Below are positions 60,522-64,000 of a stretch of 64,000 nucleotides of DNA, piece by piece. The notes beneath the pieces were generated by a model. That model did not search any database and was not told the DNA's origin. It worked only from the letters and a program-made list of their open reading frames with translations. The stretch comes from Pelagibius sp. Alg239-R121 (GTDB lineage: Bacteria; Pseudomonadota; Alphaproteobacteria; Kiloniellales; Kiloniellaceae), in NCBI RefSeq assembly GCF_947331435.1, contig NZ_CAMZOF010000009.1:124001-188000 (forward strand). Direction: 5' to 3'. The first letter of the stretch is position 1, and each line of letters begins with the position of its first letter. A program made the translations under genes and the position numbers.

Positions 60522-61733
60522 GTGAGCGGAGGTTCACGACGCCGGAGTTGCGGTGCGCGCGACAAAACCGGCAATCACCTTGGTGGACGGCACGGCAGTG
60601 GCACGAAGAGAAACGCCACAGCTGCCAGAAGCAGAAATGGCAACCGCGGAGCAGGCTCCCAGGTTTTTGGGGCGCTCGATCTGGGCACGAACAACTGTCG
60701 TCTGCTTGTCGCCAAACCCGCCCCAAATGGATACCGCGTTGTCGATACCTTTTCGCGGGTCGTGCGTCTGGGGGAGGGCTTGAGCCAATCCGACTGTCTG
60801 TCTGATGTCGCCATGGAACGCACTTTGCGGGCATTGAAAATTTGTGCTGGAAAGATGCATCGTCTGGGCGTCACCAAGGCGCGCTGCGTTGCAACCGAAG
60901 CCTGTCGGCGCGCCAGTAACTACGCCGATTTTTGCGCTCAGGTCGAAGCTGAGTTTGGATTGAAACTCGAGTTGATTTCGAGCCTTGAGGAGACCCGGCT
61001 CGCTGTCTACGGCTGTGCTCCATTGTTCGATCCTAAGGTCGAAACGGCTCTGGTTTTTGACATTGGCGGCGGAAGTACCGAAGTTTGCTGGGTAGGATTG
61101 CCCGGTTATTCACAGCCATTCCAGAGCCTGTGCGGCAGCCAAGGTGCGGTGCCACTGAACGGCACTAAGGCGGATGGCGGGACGCCCGATAGTTGGGAAA
61201 ATGAGCCGTCGGGACGGGATTCCGCACCGGATCAGCCTACATTGCTTGCATGGAAATCTCTGCCGATGGGCGTTACGAATCTGGCAGAACGCTATGGCGG
61301 CGCTGACATTTCGGAATCCTGCTACGAGCGCATGGTTTTGGACGTTCTCGAAGCCCTCGCACCATTTGAAAACGAAAACGGAATTTTCGACTCGGTTCAG
61401 GGCCGGCGGGTCCAGATGCTGGGGACGTCAGGTACGGTGACCACGCTGGTGGGCATCAAGAAGGATCTCGCCCGCTATGACCGGCGCCATGTCGACGGCG
61501 CCTATCTGTCCCGCGAGGCGATTGAAGGACTGAACCGGCGGGTTGCACGCATGACCTATGATGAGCGTGCGGCCCACCCCTGTATCGGTCATCAGCGGGC
61601 GGATCTGGTGGTGGCCGGTTGTGCGATCCTTGACGCGCTCTGCCGGACATGGCCTGTTGAGCGCCTGCGGGTGGCGGACCGCGGTCTGCGCGAGGGGATT
61701 ATCTTTACCCTGATGCGTGGTATTGCGACTTAA
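60522..61733 (+). CDS. Ppx/GppA family exopolyphosphatase-like phosphatase
   Basis: A GTG at 60522 gives 403 residues with a basic N-terminal tail and then the ASKHA-fold signature FGALDLGTNNCRLLVAKPAPNGYRVVDTFSRVVRLGEGL. The second phosphate motif is VFDIGGGSTEVCWVG. It should act on polyphosphate or guanosine pentaphosphate. An insert of about 40 residues after the second motif (LNGTKADGGTPDSWENEPSGRDSAPDQPT) is low-complexity. It is followed 60 bp later by rlmE, a linkage common in alphaproteobacteria. The start is uncertain. Confidence 0.9.
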   Translation: MSGGSRRRSCGARDKTGNHLGGRHGSGTKRNATAARSRNGNRGAGSQVFGALDLGTNNCRLLVAKPAPNGYRVVDTFSRVVRLGEGLSQSDCLSDVAMERTLRALKICAGKMHRLGVTKARCVATEACRRASNYADFCAQVEAEFGLKLELISSLEETRLAVYGCAPLFDPKVETALVFDIGGGSTEVCWVGLPGYSQPFQSLCGSQGAVPLNGTKADGGTPDSWENEPSGRDSAPDQPTLLAWKSLPMGVTNLAERYGGADISESCYERMVLDVLEALAPFENENGIFDSVQGRRVQMLGTSGTVTTLVGIKKDLARYDRRHVDGAYLSREAIEGLNRRVARMTYDERAAHPCIGHQRADLVVAGCAILDALCRTWPVERLRVADRGLREGIIFTLMRGIAT

Positions 61734-61792
61734 CAGATTGTGATATAGGGACTTTATCCGTCTTCTAATCGGTCCTGATACGGAATTCTTTT

Positions 61793-62569
61793 ATGACCGG
61801 CTCCTCTCGAGGCAAAGGCGGCGGCCGCGGCCGTGGCAAACCCAGTGGCGTAAAATCCGGTGCGGGAAGATCAGGTGGCGCGAAGTCCGAAGGCGGACTG
61901 TCGGGACGCGGCTTGAAGGTCCGGGTAAAGACCGCCAAGCGGCGCTCCAATTCTTCCGCCCGTTGGCTGCAAAGGCAACTGAACGACCCCTATGTGGCCG
62001 AAGCAAAGAAGCGCGGCTACCGCTCGCGTGCGGCCTTTAAGCTGCTGCAGATGGACGAAAAATACGATTTCCTGTCCAAGGCGCGCCGGATCATCGATCT
62101 CGGCGCCGCACCTGGCGGCTGGACGCAGGTTTCACTGGAACGCGCGGCCCCTGGCAGCAAGGTTGTCGGAATCGATCTGCTGGAAATCGAGCAAATCCCG
62201 GGTGCCATCCTGCTGGTTGGGGATTTCCTGGACAATGATGCTCCGGATCGCTTGAAGGCCGAAATGGACGGGGCCGCCGATATCGTGCTCTCGGACATGG
62301 CAGCTGCCACAATCGGGCATGCCAAGACCGATCACCTGCGCATCATGGGTCTTGTCGAAACGGCGTTGGAGTTCGCTATCCAGGTGTTGGCACCGGGGGG
62401 ATCCTTTGTTGCAAAGGTCATTCAAGGCGGCGCCGAACAGACATTGATGGATATGTTGAAACGTCATTTTACCAAGGTCCGGCACGTTAAACCGGCAGCG
62501 AGCCGAAGCGACTCCGCCGAGATGTATCTGGTGGCGACCGGCTTTCGAGGACCAGAGGGTGAATCCTGA
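61793..62569 (+). CDS. rlmE: 23S rRNA (Um2552) 2'-O-methyltransferase RlmE/FtsJ
   Basis: The 258-residue protein has a Gly/Arg/Lys-rich N-terminal tail of about 50 residues and then the FtsJ domain: LQRQLNDPYVAEAKKRGYRSRAAFKLLQMDEKYDFL, IIDLGAAPGGWTQVSLE (SAM motif), and SDMAAATIGHAKTDHLRIMGL. The K-D-K-E catalytic positions are present. It methylates U2552 in the ribosomal A-loop. The extended basic tail is longer than in E. coli. Confidence 0.96.
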   Translation: MTGSSRGKGGGRGRGKPSGVKSGAGRSGGAKSEGGLSGRGLKVRVKTAKRRSNSSARWLQRQLNDPYVAEAKKRGYRSRAAFKLLQMDEKYDFLSKARRIIDLGAAPGGWTQVSLERAAPGSKVVGIDLLEIEQIPGAILLVGDFLDNDAPDRLKAEMDGAADIVLSDMAAATIGHAKTDHLRIMGLVETALEFAIQVLAPGGSFVAKVIQGGAEQTLMDMLKRHFTKVRHVKPAASRSDSAEMYLVATGFRGPEGES

Positions 62570-62671
62570 TCGCCTGGACGGCTTTATAGGTGATCATTCA
62601 AGCAGAAACTCTTGAAAGAGATCAATTTTTTCCGTCTTGCGGTTGACTTCAAAGAATCATGTGCAATCCGC

Positions 62672-62699
62672 TTGGCATTGCACAGCCTATGTGTATGAT
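62672..62699 (+). promoter_or_regulatory. Candidate promoter of guaB
   Basis: TTGGCA (62672-62677), a 16-base spacer, and TATGAT (62694-62699). Transcription near 62706 would leave a leader of about 137 bases. A second TTGACT lies at 62643 without a good -10. Confidence 0.5.
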
Positions 62700-62800
62700 G
62701 CAGCGCCAATTCATTGGAGCCTGATCGTTTTATTGCAAGTCAAAATAAAACCGGAGTCAGTCTCTATTCAAACAGCTTAGAAGGCGACCTGGACTCTTGA

Positions 62801-64000
<1,200 letters not shown>

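Overview
The window looks like chromosomal DNA of an alphaproteobacterium. The pointers are an F1-ATPase inhibitor subunit zeta gene (54276-54596), which is an alphaproteobacterial marker; purine, bolA and monothiol glutaredoxin genes laid out in the order usual for that class; a PAS_5-type protein; a DUF2161 nuclease-like protein; and fairly GC-rich coding sequence. A Rhodospirillales-type host is my guess from overall gene content only. The strain is not identified, and no plasmid, phage or insertion-sequence hallmark was seen.

Layout. 1-5430 is an amino-sugar island: a ROK repressor (cut by the window edge) and a DctPQM TRAP transporter on the minus strand, divergent from nagB and nagA, with two AT-rich inverted repeats in the shared promoter region. 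5430-17060 is accessory and loosely packed: a short Crp/Fnr protein, a cREC (cyclic-phosphate processing receiver-like) protein, a Tat-type thioredoxin-fold protein, a bile-acid-symporter-family carrier, two small proteins of immunity-protein type, a DUF2161 protein, a YdjM-like membrane protein, a P1-family self-cleaving peptidase beside a PhyH dioxygenase and GntR regulator, an orphan YopT-type (C58) cysteine protease with an intact C-H-D triad in AT-rich surroundings, and an ArsR-SRPBCC pair. 17100-24130 holds regulators and exporters (two LysR, TSUP, LysE), a NYN-LOTUS RNA-binding protein, a secreted beta-propeller and a sensor kinase.

24450-31880 has a citramalate synthase-TrmJ-serine hydrolase operon; a tandem pair of unrecognised paralogues (28218-29515) that share a Cys-x16-His signature like CheD/CNF deamidases, divergent from a SMI1/KNR4 protein; and an Lrp-threonine aldolase pair. 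32070-35500 has a GntR regulator, a decayed PEP-CTERM gene and a D-cysteine-desulfhydrase-family enzyme. 35670-38390 is a two-component operon headed by a secreted PepSY protein with a Gly/His-rich tail; a symmetric array of four half-sites lies just upstream.

38540-57000 is mostly backbone: rpsD with a clear promoter and terminator, a manganese-transporter-family protein, grxD, bolA, purL, purQ, purS, mlaC, pdxJ, purC, an NRDE protein, the zeta subunit and purB. Inside it sits an unusual chemotaxis receptor with an NrtS (nitrate/nitrite)-type membrane domain. 57060-60030 holds an ADP-ribosylglycohydrolase and two CPBP membrane protease-family paralogues, followed by tRNA-Gln(CTG), a Ppx/GppA phosphatase, rlmE and the first two thirds or so of guaB, which runs off the window.

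Purine synthesis (purB, purC, purS, purQ, purL, guaB) and amino-sugar use (TRAP, nagB, nagA, ROK) are the two clearest pathways. The least explained and most interesting parts are the deamidase-like pair with its SMI1 neighbour, the orphan C58 protease, the NrtS-MCP fusion, and the PepSY two-component operon with its palindromic operator.
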